A stretch of DNA of 64,000 nucleotides from Bdellovibrio sp. CG22_combo_CG10-13_8_21_14_all_39_27. Lineage in GTDB: Bacteria; Bdellovibrionota; Bacteriovoracia; Bacteriovoracales; Bacteriovoracaceae. Position 1 is the first letter of the stretch. Each line of letters begins with the position of its first letter. The stretch is from the NCBI GenBank assembly GCA_002786715.1, contig PCTW01000043.1, forward strand, positions 13,399-77,398. The letters are read 5' to 3'. This document shows, in pieces, positions 43,868-52,407 of the stretch. A model generated the notes under the pieces. The model saw only the letters and a program-made list of their open reading frames with translations, had not been told where the DNA came from and did not search any database. The translations under genes and the position numbers were made by a program.

Positions 43868-44746
43868 TCAGTAGCAAATGGAGGCAGAATTAAAACTCAG
43901 TTTTTGCTCAGTGGCGATCTCTTCGAGATTCTTTTTGGCCGCCAGCCAGTTTTGATCAGCCTTTTGTCTCCAAGAACAAAAGACTCGCGCTAGATCTTCA
44001 AATTGAAACTGTTCTAGTTTAAGTCCACGAAAGGATTCTAGAGCTTCTATGGCCGTATAGGGATCTTTCTCTTCCAAGGTACGGACAAAGCGCTTAAACA
44101 GTTCATCAAAGGCTCCTGGACTCTTCTGAGAAGCTTTGAGCAGACCTTTCATCATGGGTCCAAAAGATTTGCCATCAAGGGATTCAACTTTATCAAAAAG
44201 GGGGCTGAGATCTGATTGAGAAGATTTCCTAAGAAGCAATGAAAATGCTGACTCTCTAATAGCATCATTCGGCAGTTGAACACTCTCCATCAACTCTTCG
44301 CTCGGTATATCAATCCCTAACTCTAGGGCCAGTTGAAGCTGTCTCTTTAAAGTCTTTAGAGCAGGGATCTCTGTTGGATCGTCGTACTCTCCTTCTGGCG
44401 GGTGCTCAAAACCGCATTCATCTTCCTTGTAGCACTGTAGAGTTGTCGATACGATATTGCGAAGACTGTCGCCAATATTTTTCGGGCCATTCTTAGCTTT
44501 TAACTGCTCAGCACTCAAACTAAAATCTAATAAATTGTCGTTAACTTCAGATTCTTTGAGTTTTTGAGTTAATCGACTTGAGAATTGATCCCATTCTGGT
44601 GTTTTGACATTGGGAAGGAGAATTTTTTCTTCTGATTGAACTTCAACACGCTCAACGGGAGAAGGGACTTGATTTTCTTCTTTCGAAAAAAACCAAGTCC
44701 CTACAACGATTAATACGATAACCGATACGAGAAATTTTTTATTCAT
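43868..44746 (-). CDS. Membrane-anchored helical protein coupled to lysozyme-like gene
   Basis: 292 residues: one N-terminal transmembrane anchor (KFLVSVIVLIVVGTWFF) and an all-helical periplasmic part with HEAT-like helix pairs (NDAIRESAFSLLLRKSSQSDLSPLF; KSFGPMMKGLLKASQ; AFDELFKRFVRTLEEKDPYTAIEAL), plus Cys at DECGF, VFCSW and SICY. Family unknown. Its ATG shares one base with the stop of the upstream lysozyme-like gene (TAATG), so production is tied to that enzyme. A chaperone, partner or protective inhibitor are open possibilities. Confidence 0.65.
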   Translation of the reverse strand: MNKKFLVSVIVLIVVGTWFFSKEENQVPSPVERVEVQSEEKILLPNVKTPEWDQFSSRLTQKLKESEVNDNLLDFSLSAEQLKAKNGPKNIGDSLRNIVSTTLQCYKEDECGFEHPPEGEYDDPTEIPALKTLKRQLQLALELGIDIPSEELMESVQLPNDAIRESAFSLLLRKSSQSDLSPLFDKVESLDGKSFGPMMKGLLKASQKSPGAFDELFKRFVRTLEEKDPYTAIEALESFRGLKLEQFQFEDLARVFCSWRQKADQNWLAAKKNLEEIATEQKLSFNSASICY

Positions 44747-45720
44747 TATAAACTTAGTAATTTATCTAGAGCTGCTCTGTTATTTGTTCCGTTTTGAAAA
44801 TTAGAAGTAACTTCTTCAAGAGCAGCTCTCGTGTCACTATCAAGGCCTAAAGCGAGTTCATCTCCGTAACCAAAAGCGCCACCTTGTGCTAAGCCATAAG
44901 TCTTCTGGAGGTTTTTCATAAAGCCAATATCTTTTCCAGCATGCGCAGAGGCTGCATCAGCAAAACGACAAGTCAGTCCTAAGTTTCCTGAGTTATAAAT
45001 TCCGGCCCAGGCTCCTCTGATCACAGATTCTCTATTGATTGAACCGTCACTATTTTTAAGACATTCATAATTTGCAAAGTTCGCATAAATAGGTTTAAAA
45101 CCTTTCATCAAATGCGAAAGTCCATAATTCACAGTTTGTTGAACATTGGCAAATTTATGCTTGGCCAAGAATTCATCATAATGCCATCGAGAGCTCAATT
45201 GCATAACGCCAATATCAGAACCATCTCCACCGCCTGCAATCAACTGACGAATTGTATTTTCTTTCTTAATATTTTTACACTTCGAAAGAAATGGACTTGA
45301 ACCTGAAGTAAAGGCCTTTTCAAAATTCTTTTGCGCTGTCTTGCTTTTGATATTTTTTCCCGTATTCAGTTCATCACGACAAGCGCTCTTGTCATTTTCA
45401 ATTTCTCTAAAATGAACATAAAGACCTTCGTGCATTGGAACAGTCAAAGCGAGAACCATTAAAGTATAATAACCCTGAGTATCTCCGTATTCTAAATATC
45501 TTTTAGCATAACCGTGAGCTTCTTTAAGAATGATCTTGGCCATTTCTGGTCCATATTTTTGCTTGTCTTGAGCATTGTTTCTAAAGATAGGTCCAGTCAA
45601 CTGTGAAGAAGGACTTATTGTCGCCATAACTGGATCGAGCATTTTTACTCTGTCAGCATGGACATTCATTGAAAGCAAAGTAGTAGCGAGAACGGTTAGT
45701 GATGTGATGGTTTTTTTCAT
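44746..45720 (-). CDS. Exported lysozyme-like (SLT-fold) protein
   Basis: 324 residues with a signal peptide ending at NVHA. The likely catalytic Glu is in LTVPMHEGLYVHFREIEN (about residue 98); GGGDGSDIGVMQLSSRWHYDEF (about 163-184) matches the GxMQ active-site strand of soluble lytic transglycosylases and goose-type lysozymes. VNYGLSHLMKGFKPIY and the Cys-containing NYECLKN resemble the later part of the fold. It probably cuts peptidoglycan in the periplasm or outside the cell. GGGGGA precedes ATG 45720. Coupled to the helical protein gene downstream. Confidence 0.75.
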   Translation of the reverse strand: MKKTITSLTVLATTLLSMNVHADRVKMLDPVMATISPSSQLTGPIFRNNAQDKQKYGPEMAKIILKEAHGYAKRYLEYGDTQGYYTLMVLALTVPMHEGLYVHFREIENDKSACRDELNTGKNIKSKTAQKNFEKAFTSGSSPFLSKCKNIKKENTIRQLIAGGGDGSDIGVMQLSSRWHYDEFLAKHKFANVQQTVNYGLSHLMKGFKPIYANFANYECLKNSDGSINRESVIRGAWAGIYNSGNLGLTCRFADAASAHAGKDIGFMKNLQKTYGLAQGGAFGYGDELALGLDSDTRAALEEVTSNFQNGTNNRAALDKLLSL

Positions 45721-45893
45721 TATATCCCCCGAGATATTTATGTTTTTAAATGCAACTTTTAATAAACTTCAGTGGACGCCTTATAACTCACATTTAAATT
45801 TTTAGGGGGAATCGAGAAAAAATTTCAAACATGAAAAGTCAGAATGGACTTTTTACACGAAATGTTCATTTAGCTTGCTCATTTTCTAATAAA

Positions 45894-45908
45894 TGGTACT
45901 TTGCATGC
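45894..45908 (+). promoter_or_regulatory. Sigma-54 (-24/-12) promoter candidate
   Basis: TGGTACTTTGCATGC has GG and GC exactly ten bases apart and matches TGGYAC-N5-WTGC. It lies 36 bases before ATG 45945, so transcription would start near 45920. Weaker than the copy at 40730. Confidence 0.6.
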
Positions 45909-45944
45909 GATTTAACACCACTAACCAATGCGAGGGAGACTTAT

Positions 45945-47309
45945 ATGTCTAAGCGTTTATTATCACTCGGTCTGATCTTATTGACCTTGATGTCGGCACA
46001 GTCATGTGGCGGTCGTAATGAGCAGTCATTTCCACACACAGGAAGTAAAGTTCTTGAAGCGGGAATTTCGACGACATTAGAGAGAAAAGATCAAATTATT
46101 CACGGCAAAACTTATTATATTTCAACCAATGGTTTAAGAATTAGAACCAGTGCTGAGATTAATAATACTAATATTGCTGGAAACTTAAACCAAAACGATG
46201 AAGTTATCGTTACTGACCTTATACAAGGTGTGGATACAGTTTTCGTTCAAGTTAAAGTTTTGAAAACGAAGGCTGTTCTTGAACCAGCAGAGGCTTATTA
46301 TGTTTCTTTTAAGTATTTGATGGAAGAAAAATTTAGCTATAGAGACTTCACAGGCAAATTCTTCGTTATCCAAAATATTGCAACGGAAAGACTAAGAGTT
46401 TATGAACGTGAGTGTATGGACAACTCATGTGCCCACAAAATGGTTCTTGAGGCTCAGCTCGCTGTTGGTGAAGACACTGAAGAGACAAGAACTTGGGTAG
46501 GAAGTTACCGCCTCACTCACTGGGTGAAGTTTTATCAAGACGGTGCGGGACACTATCCATCTTGGTACAACGACAATTATCCAATGCCACCAGCTCCAGA
46601 TAAGGGCGTTACAGCTTGGTTTAAGAAAAAATATATGCCTGAAGTTGATGGCAAGCATAAAGGTTCAATGAGAGGTGCATTTGGTTGGTATACAGGAATG
46701 ATCGCACCTAACCAAAATGCTCAATGGACTCACGGAACTATCGGTTGGGGAGAAAATAAAACTTCTTATATCGAAAGAACAAAAAAATTCTTGGCCAACT
46801 TAGTCGCTGATCCTAGAAGTCATGGTTGTTCAAGAACAGATAACGAAACAATTGCCTACTTAAGAGAACTTCTTCCTCCAGGAACACCATTCTTGAAGAT
46901 CTATGCTCTTGAAGCACTGAAAAATGGTGAGCAACAAACTGAAGCGAAGCAATGGTCATACGTATTAACTAAAGAAGATTCGCAGAAAGTGAATGGCTTC
47001 ACTAGTGATCGTGATCAAGTTCTTAAAAAAGGTGTGAAAGAAGATCGCATTCTTGAGCAAGGTACTTATAATGTCGATACTCATCCAGATGTTGTTGAGT
47101 TTGATGAGGATGCTGGAAGAATTGCTCGTAAGCTTGGTTCAAAAGGTAATATCTACGGTGTGAAGAAAGAAGATATGAAAGGAACTTTCTACATCGATAC
47201 TGGATTGATTGAAGGTTATTCTCATCCGGTTCACAAGAGTATTACAGTCGGTGGTTACCAAGATGAGCTTCTCCCAGACTTTGTTAATAACGATGTTCTA
47301 GGACTCTAA
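45945..47309 (+). CDS. L,D-transpeptidase lipoprotein with SH3 domain
   Basis: 454 residues. The signal ends at MSAQSC, a weak lipobox, so it is probably lipid-anchored. An SH3b domain (about 57-125: GLRIRTSAEINN; IAGNLNQNDEVIV) is followed by a YkuD catalytic domain (about 138-320). That domain has His263 in WTHGTIGWGE and the catalytic Cys295 in RSHGCSRTDN, i.e. the HxG...SHGCxR pattern. Such enzymes make 3-3 cross-links or attach proteins to peptidoglycan. ATG 45945 with GAGGGAG is preferred over an upstream ATG at 45831. Confidence 0.92.
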   Translation: MSKRLLSLGLILLTLMSAQSCGGRNEQSFPHTGSKVLEAGISTTLERKDQIIHGKTYYISTNGLRIRTSAEINNTNIAGNLNQNDEVIVTDLIQGVDTVFVQVKVLKTKAVLEPAEAYYVSFKYLMEEKFSYRDFTGKFFVIQNIATERLRVYERECMDNSCAHKMVLEAQLAVGEDTEETRTWVGSYRLTHWVKFYQDGAGHYPSWYNDNYPMPPAPDKGVTAWFKKKYMPEVDGKHKGSMRGAFGWYTGMIAPNQNAQWTHGTIGWGENKTSYIERTKKFLANLVADPRSHGCSRTDNETIAYLRELLPPGTPFLKIYALEALKNGEQQTEAKQWSYVLTKEDSQKVNGFTSDRDQVLKKGVKEDRILEQGTYNVDTHPDVVEFDEDAGRIARKLGSKGNIYGVKKEDMKGTFYIDTGLIEGYSHPVHKSITVGGYQDELLPDFVNNDVLGL

Positions 47310-47336
47310 GTGCTTAATCTTATTGTGTTTTAATTG

Positions 47337-47368
47337 AAGGCCTATCATTTTGATAGGCCTTTCTTTTT
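47337..47368 (+). terminator. Rho-independent terminator
   Basis: AAGGCCTATCA and TGATAGGCCTT form an 11-base stem with a 3-base loop, followed by TCTTTTT. It ends the L,D-transpeptidase transcript. Confidence 0.92.
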
Positions 47369-47469
47369 GAGGATATTCGACCGGAATAATTCACCGCATA
47401 ATTTAATCCTCCCGTTTTACTGCCTCCTGCGTCAAAATAGAGAAATAATCTCTGACCAGGAGGAAGCCA

Positions 47470-48504
47470 ATGACAAGGATGTCATTACCGCTACTTTTTT
47501 TAATGGGCTTTATTGTTTCGTGTGTTCCGGCGCAAGAACAAGCAAGTATCACACTAAGTCCTAATCCAGATTCCCAAGTCTATATTGTAGATTCAGTTCA
47601 AGACTACGAAGGATCAGTTAGCGCTGGTATCGAAAATGTCGTTGTCACTTTAAATGGAACTGAAATTGAAAGCGTACCTGTTAAAAATGGTAAGTTTACG
47701 ATCTCTCTTCATTACCCAGAAGTCGGCAAACTCAAGCTTAATCTCAATGGGCTTGATGGCGAAGGCAAGACCTCTTTAGAACGCAACTATGACGTTCTCG
47801 TACGCCAAGAGGCAGCTCCAGGTGGAGACGATCCTCTGGCCAATGATCAGTTTGACTTTCCTGCTCCTGCAGAATCCGATCTTGGTGGAAAAATTAATCT
47901 CTGGGCCACTTATTACCTTCTGCCACAGCTTTTAGATGGCTCTGGCTCTTATGCCCTTCGAGATATGCAAGGTCGCGCCTTGGGACCGTTACTCGATCAT
48001 AGAGGATGGTGTGATTCCGCGATGGAGGGTTCTGTTCGTGTGCTCTTTGCTAATGGTGAGGCCCATACTTATAATTATGCAGGAACTGCAACTGGAAGCA
48101 CTGTTGATTGCAAACCATTCTTTAGACATGATGTCTCTAAGACCAAATTTAGAGTCGCTAATGGACCTTATGGAGACGGCATTAAAAATTATATCCTCTC
48201 CCCATATAGAACTTTGGCCACGGATTCGGGAACTATTGCTCCAGGGACAGTGGTTTATATTCCTCGAGCGAGGGGTGCTAAGATCACAACTGATACTGGT
48301 CGAGTGATAATTCACGATGGTTATTTCTTTGCGGGAGATCGCGGAGGAGCAATCAAGGGCAATCACGTCGATGTCTTTATTGGAACTCATAAGACCGCTC
48401 CTTTCTTTCCATGGATAGGGAGCTCTTCTAGTAAAACTTTTGATGCTTTTGTGGTGACAGACCAAAGCATCATTGCTGAATTAACTGATCAACATATTCA
48501 ATAA
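47470..48504 (+). CDS. 3D-domain lipoprotein, putative peptidoglycan-active enzyme
   Basis: 344 residues. A good lipobox (FIVSC) is followed by an Ig-like beta domain (about 25-112: VVVTLNGTEIESVPVKNG) and a C-terminal 3D domain (about 140-310). YILSPYRTLATDSGTIAPGTVV and FFAGDRGGAIKGNHVDVFIG hold the acidic residues that line the active site of the MltA/resuscitation-factor double-psi barrel. Probable lytic transglycosylase, anchored to a membrane. GGAGG lies before ATG 47470; its own terminator follows. Confidence 0.85.
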   Translation: MTRMSLPLLFLMGFIVSCVPAQEQASITLSPNPDSQVYIVDSVQDYEGSVSAGIENVVVTLNGTEIESVPVKNGKFTISLHYPEVGKLKLNLNGLDGEGKTSLERNYDVLVRQEAAPGGDDPLANDQFDFPAPAESDLGGKINLWATYYLLPQLLDGSGSYALRDMQGRALGPLLDHRGWCDSAMEGSVRVLFANGEAHTYNYAGTATGSTVDCKPFFRHDVSKTKFRVANGPYGDGIKNYILSPYRTLATDSGTIAPGTVVYIPRARGAKITTDTGRVIIHDGYFFAGDRGGAIKGNHVDVFIGTHKTAPFFPWIGSSSSKTFDAFVVTDQSIIAELTDQHIQ

Positions 48505-48512
48505 TAAATGAA

Positions 48513-48547
48513 AAAGGCCGCTTGAGAAAAGCGGCCTTCCTTTTTTG
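48513..48547. terminator. Bidirectional rho-independent terminator
   Basis: AAGGCCGCT and AGCGGCCTT form a nine-base stem with a 7-base loop; CCTTTTTT follows on the plus strand and TTTTTC on the minus strand. It separates two converging lipoprotein genes. Confidence 0.9.
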
Positions 48548-48589
48548 ATCCTTTTAGGGATCACAAATCTGGATGCGTGTCTCTTAGAT

Positions 48590-49495
48590 TTATTCCAAAT
48601 TGATACCAAATAACTCTGGTAGCAATCTCCCCTCTAAGTTTTGTGCAGAAGTTCCAATTTTGTTAGCAATTTTTTGAACAACGACTTCTTTCTTTGCTGA
48701 ATCTTGTGCAGCTTCCATGATTTCAGTCATTGAAGCTCCTGTGAGTTTTTCCATATCACCAACCAAGGCCATTTGATCTTGAGCGGTTAACTCTCCATTC
48801 CCCTTGGCCACCATCTTTTCAACTTTTGTTCCAAGAGAAACGAGGCTGAAAGCAGTTTCAATACTTACGTTATACTGAAAAGAAACATTTGAAGCTTTTG
48901 TGAAAAATTTCTTTTGCTCTTTTTCTTTAGCAAGAAGATTCACATCTGTTGTTTCTGTTTCATCTTCATATTCAAATCCTGAGTTACGTCCCCAGTAAGA
49001 ATCAGAGAAAGAATCATAATCGACAACTTCGTAATCATCTCCCCAGAAATCACCATTGGTATTTCCATCTAAGATATCTCCTAGTTCGATATCACGGAAT
49101 TCACGAGCAACGCTGGTATTGTTAGCGTAATAATCGTAATAAACGATTGCGCGGACATACTGCAATGATACAGCTTTGTGTTCATCATATTTAGCATCGT
49201 AAATCACAAACCAGTCATCTTCACCGATCACTTGTGAACGATAAGTTTCATCAGCATAAAGTTCGATGGCACTGGCATCCCAAGAAGGCGCGCCGTCAAC
49301 ACTGTTTAAAGCTGAAATAAATTGTGAAGCTGTTATTGAAGGTGATTGATAAGTTCCATATGTCGAACCTCCGCCACCTGAACTTCCACCGCCTGAGTAA
49401 CCGCCGCCACCACCGCCGCCGCCGCAGCTTGCGAGCATTAAGGCCGTCGCCACTGCGAATCCCCATTTCATTGTTTTCTCGATTTTTTGATTCAT
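48590..49495 (-). CDS. Gly-rich lipoprotein, copy 1
   Basis: 301 residues. The signal ends in LASC followed by a 20-residue Gly/Ser linker with a run of eight Gly. The mature domain of about 250 residues is acidic and Tyr/Asp-rich (YGEDDWFVIYDAKY-like; YVRAIVYYDYY; NTNGDFWGDDYEVVDY) with a helical C-terminal half. It is a close paralogue of the next gene, more than half identical by eye over the mature part. Function unknown. ATG 49495 with GGGGAG upstream is preferred to longer starts. A near-consensus sigma-54 promoter lies at 49597-49612. Confidence 0.75.
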   Translation of the reverse strand: MNQKIEKTMKWGFAVATALMLASCGGGGGGGGYSGGGSSGGGGSTYGTYQSPSITASQFISALNSVDGAPSWDASAIELYADETYRSQVIGEDDWFVIYDAKYDEHKAVSLQYVRAIVYYDYYANNTSVAREFRDIELGDILDGNTNGDFWGDDYEVVDYDSFSDSYWGRNSGFEYEDETETTDVNLLAKEKEQKKFFTKASNVSFQYNVSIETAFSLVSLGTKVEKMVAKGNGELTAQDQMALVGDMEKLTGASMTEIMEAAQDSAKKEVVVQKIANKIGTSAQNLEGRLLPELFGINLE

Positions 49496-49596
49496 GATTC
49501 TCTCCCCTCTGATGAAAATAGTTATGATCTGGACCAATTGGTCTCTCTTTCCTTGAATCCAGATCCTTCTTGAATTCTTTTGATGAAAAAGACCAT

Positions 49597-49612
49597 TGCA
49601 CATCCCGTGCCA
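49597..49612 (-). promoter_or_regulatory. Sigma-54 (-24/-12) promoter
   Basis: Minus strand TGGCACGGGATGTGCA: TGGCACG-N4-GTGC, one mismatch from TGGCACG-N4-TTGC, with ten bases between GG and GC. Transcription would start near 49585, about 90 bases before ATG 49495. Confidence 0.8.
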
Positions 49613-49623
49613 TAACTCATTGC

Positions 49624-49659
49624 AAAAACAAAAAAAGAGGGCCTCGTTATGAGGCCCTC
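49624..49659 (-). terminator. Rho-independent terminator
   Basis: GAGGGCCTC and GAGGCCCTC form a nine-base stem with a 5-base loop; a T-rich tract follows on the minus strand. It ends the second Gly-rich lipoprotein gene and insulates the sigma-54 promoter next to it. Confidence 0.9.
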
Positions 49660-49686
49660 CGCATTATTTCGATTAGAAATTAAGTC

Positions 49687-50538
49687 TTACTTGATTCCGA
49701 AAAGCTCAGGAAGAAGCTTTGATTCAAGATTTTGTGATGATGTTCCGATTTTCTTAGCGATATCAGAAATCACTTGTTGCTTGCCCTCAGAAGTTTGAGT
49801 TGCTTCAACAACATCATTCAACTTCTTACCAGTCATACGCTCAAGGTCACCCAAGAGAGAAGCTTGATCAGCTGAAGTTAAATCACCTTTTGAAACCAAT
49901 TTTTCAACTTTGTTGCCAAGAGAAACTAAGCTTAAAGCTGTATCCATAGATACGTTGTAAGCGAAAGAAACGTTAGCCGCTTTTTGGATAAATTTCTTCT
50001 CTTCTTTTTCTTTAGCAAGCAAGTTTACGTCTGTCGTTTGAGTCTCGTCTTCGTAAAGGAAGCCTGAGTTACGACCAACATAAACACCAGAGTAAGCGTT
50101 GTAATCAACAACTTCATAATCGTCACCCCAGAAGTCACCGTTAGTGTTTCCACTTAGGATATCTGAGTTTTCAATCGTTCTGAATTCTTTAGCTGTTGAA
50201 TAGTTACTTTGATAATAATCATAATAAACGATTGAACGAACATACTGTAGAGATACAGCTTTGTGTTCATTATATTTAGCATCGTAAATTACAAACCAGT
50301 CATCTTCACCGTAAACTGCTGAACGTAGAGTCTCATCAGTATAAAGCTCGATCATTGATTCATCATAAATAGGTGCTCCATCATAGCTATTCAATGCATT
50401 TACGAATTGAGTCGCTGAGATATAAGGAGATTGGTATGTACCATAAGTAGAGCCGCCGCCGCCTCCACCGCCACATCCAACGAGTGATGACATAACAGCT
50501 GAGAATACGAGTGCTTTTACAGCAAATGATTTTTTCAT
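49687..50538 (-). CDS. Gly-rich lipoprotein, copy 2
   Basis: 283 residues; signal ending LVGC followed by seven Gly and then STYGTYQSP, shared exactly with copy 1. The mature domain is colinear with copy 1 (EDDWFVIYDAKY, LQYVR.IVYYDYY, NTNGDFWGDDYEVVDY, LLAKEKE.KKF, LLPELFGI). Function unknown. GGAGGGAA precedes ATG 50538. Unlike copy 1 I find no -24/-12 element upstream, so the two copies appear to be controlled differently. Confidence 0.75.
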   Translation of the reverse strand: MKKSFAVKALVFSAVMSSLVGCGGGGGGGSTYGTYQSPYISATQFVNALNSYDGAPIYDESMIELYTDETLRSAVYGEDDWFVIYDAKYNEHKAVSLQYVRSIVYYDYYQSNYSTAKEFRTIENSDILSGNTNGDFWGDDYEVVDYNAYSGVYVGRNSGFLYEDETQTTDVNLLAKEKEEKKFIQKAANVSFAYNVSMDTALSLVSLGNKVEKLVSKGDLTSADQASLLGDLERMTGKKLNDVVEATQTSEGKQQVISDIAKKIGTSSQNLESKLLPELFGIK

Positions 50539-50648
50539 AAAGTTCCCTCCAGAACGTCGTGGTATTTAATGTGAAGGTTTTGTCATGAAATAGTGCTGCG
50601 CGCAGGCCCCGCTGTAATATTTTCAGTGCCGTTTTGCCTGAGTGATTT

Positions 50649-50693
50649 TGTCAAAATGGCCCTAATGCCTCGTATTTAGGGGCCATTTTGACA
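50649..50693. repeat. Long inverted repeat with GTCAAAATGGCC arms
   Basis: TGTCAAAATGGCCCTAA and TTTAGGGGCCATTTTGACA form a 17-18 base stem (one extra base) around a loop of about 10 bases. It lies nine bases after the RNase E/G stop. No T-run follows on the minus strand, so it is not a standard terminator. Each arm is a copy of the GCCATTTTGAC motif seen in other gaps. Confidence 0.7.
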
Positions 50694-50701
50694 CTGGAAG
50701 A

Positions 50702-52288
50702 TCAGTTTTCCTGGGGAAATATTTCGTATTGCTCGACGTGAAAATTGTTTTCCGATCTTATAAGGATAGAGCGGCCGAAATTTTCTTCTATGGCTTCGAT
50801 CATATCCAAATCTTCGCCACACAAGCGAGCTGTCACTTCGGGGTGGGCGTAGACATAAACTTTTTGAGCAGAACTTTTATTAATATTTTTAATCAGCTCT
50901 CTTACCACCTCGTAGCAAACAGTGAGGGTTGATTTAACTCTTCCCGTGCCTTCGCAATAACCACAGGCCTCGGTCATTAATCTCGTCAAGGTATCGCGAG
51001 TTCTCTTTCGAGTCATTTCCACGAGACCCAAGCCAGAGATAGGAAGGACATTGGTTTTTGATCGATCTTTCTTAAGTGCTTCAAGCAGCGATTGATAAAC
51101 TTGCTGGCGATGCTCTTCTTTTTCCATATCGATAAAATCGATAATGATAATACCGCCACAGTTTCTCAGCCTTAACTGATATGAGATTTCTTTAACCGCT
51201 TCAAGGTTCGTCATCAAAATGGTTTCTTCAAGAGTTTTGCGACCGACAAATTTTCCAGTATTCACATCAATTGAAACAAGGGCTTCAGTCTGCTCAATAT
51301 TGAGAGAACCACCCGAGCGCAAGAAAACGCGATTTGAAAGACCGCGCTCAATTTCCATTTCAAGATTATACTTTTCATATAAAGGAGTATCTTCATTATA
51401 GTAAACGACCTTACCTTTCATATTAGGAAGGTAGCGAGCAACGAATTTTTCAATTTCATTATAATTTTCTTTATCATCGGCGACGATGCTTGAAACATCC
51501 TCATCCGTAATATCTCTTAAGACTCTTTGAACAAAGCTCATGTCTTGGTGAAGATTTGAGGGAGCCTTACTCTTAACAGCTTTGACTTCTAAGTCCTTCC
51601 AAATTTTAACCAATAAATTAAAATCGAGCTTCAGAACTTTATAGGACTGAGCCTCAGCAACAGTTCGTGCGATAATTCCTGTTCCTTCAGGTCGAATAGT
51701 TTCTAAGATCTCTTTGAGACGATCACGTTCCGCTTCACTTTCAATTCTCCTTGAAACACCTGTATGCTCAATAAAAGGCATAAAAACCACATGCCTTCCA
51801 GCAAGAGTGATATGTCTGGTAACTCGAGGGCCTTTGGTTGAAATAGGTTCTTTCGCCACTTGAACGATAATCTCGTCGCCTTCTTTCAAAAAAGTTTCAA
51901 TGGTAGCAGTTAACGGTCTTAATTTCATATTCACGACATCTGAGAGAGTCGAGAATTCATCAGGGATGACTTTTCCAAGACGAGAGAGTTCATCTTCTTC
52001 ATTAATCTTTTTGGCCTTCTCTGCCATCTCTCTTTGTTCCTCAAGAGTTGGTATGTAGGCATCATCAACGTATAAAAAAGCCGCTTTCTCATAACCGATA
52101 TCCACGAAAGCCGACTGCATTCCTGGAAGAACTCGAAGTACTCTTCCTTTATAGATGTTGCCCACGATAGGAACATCAACTTTTTTGGGGGGTAAACGCT
52201 CTAAGAGAAAATCTAAGATCTCACCGTTTTCGATGAGTACGGCCCGACATTCGTTCAATGTCTGACCGATCAGCAATTCTTTTGCCAT
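50702..52288 (-). CDS. rng: Ribonuclease E/G family endoribonuclease
   Basis: 528 residues, RNase G-like: processes rRNA ends and degrades mRNA. S1 domain (about 35-125: GNIYKGRVLRVLPGMQSAFVDIG), 5'-sensor and DNase I-like catalytic part with the metal-binding Asp residues in SIDVNTGKFVG and GIIIIDFIDME. The zinc-link CGYCEGTG (CxxC) joins subunits. The C-terminal degradosome scaffold of E. coli RNase E is absent. ATG 52288 with GAGG upstream. Divergent from a FliA-type promoter. Confidence 0.96.
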   Translation of the reverse strand: MAKELLIGQTLNECRAVLIENGEILDFLLERLPPKKVDVPIVGNIYKGRVLRVLPGMQSAFVDIGYEKAAFLYVDDAYIPTLEEQREMAEKAKKINEEDELSRLGKVIPDEFSTLSDVVNMKLRPLTATIETFLKEGDEIIVQVAKEPISTKGPRVTRHITLAGRHVVFMPFIEHTGVSRRIESEAERDRLKEILETIRPEGTGIIARTVAEAQSYKVLKLDFNLLVKIWKDLEVKAVKSKAPSNLHQDMSFVQRVLRDITDEDVSSIVADDKENYNEIEKFVARYLPNMKGKVVYYNEDTPLYEKYNLEMEIERGLSNRVFLRSGGSLNIEQTEALVSIDVNTGKFVGRKTLEETILMTNLEAVKEISYQLRLRNCGGIIIIDFIDMEKEEHRQQVYQSLLEALKKDRSKTNVLPISGLGLVEMTRKRTRDTLTRLMTEACGYCEGTGRVKSTLTVCYEVVRELIKNINKSSAQKVYVYAHPEVTARLCGEDLDMIEAIEENFGRSILIRSENNFHVEQYEIFPQEN

Positions 52289-52374
52289 GGAAATAACCTC
52301 TAAAATTTTAAAACAAAATAACTAATTCAAATCTTTTGTAGGCTATCAGTTTTGAGGCACTTAGGCCATCTGGG

Positions 52375-52401
52375 TAAAGTTTTACCCGAGTCAGCCGATC
52401 A
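52375..52401 (+). promoter_or_regulatory. FliA (sigma-28) promoter, near consensus
   Basis: TAAAGTTT, 11 bases, GCCGATCA: 15 of 16 consensus positions (TAAAGTTT N11 GCCGATAA). The -35 box lies inside a palindrome GGGTAAAGTTTTACCC. Transcription would start at or next to the ATG at 52408. Confidence 0.85.
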
Positions 52402-52407
52402 GATAAT

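Noticed and set aside
45831-45944. N-terminal extension of the L,D-transpeptidase from ATG 45831
   Set aside because: It would bury the signal peptide and place the sigma-54 element inside the coding region; ATG 45945 has a strong ribosome binding site.
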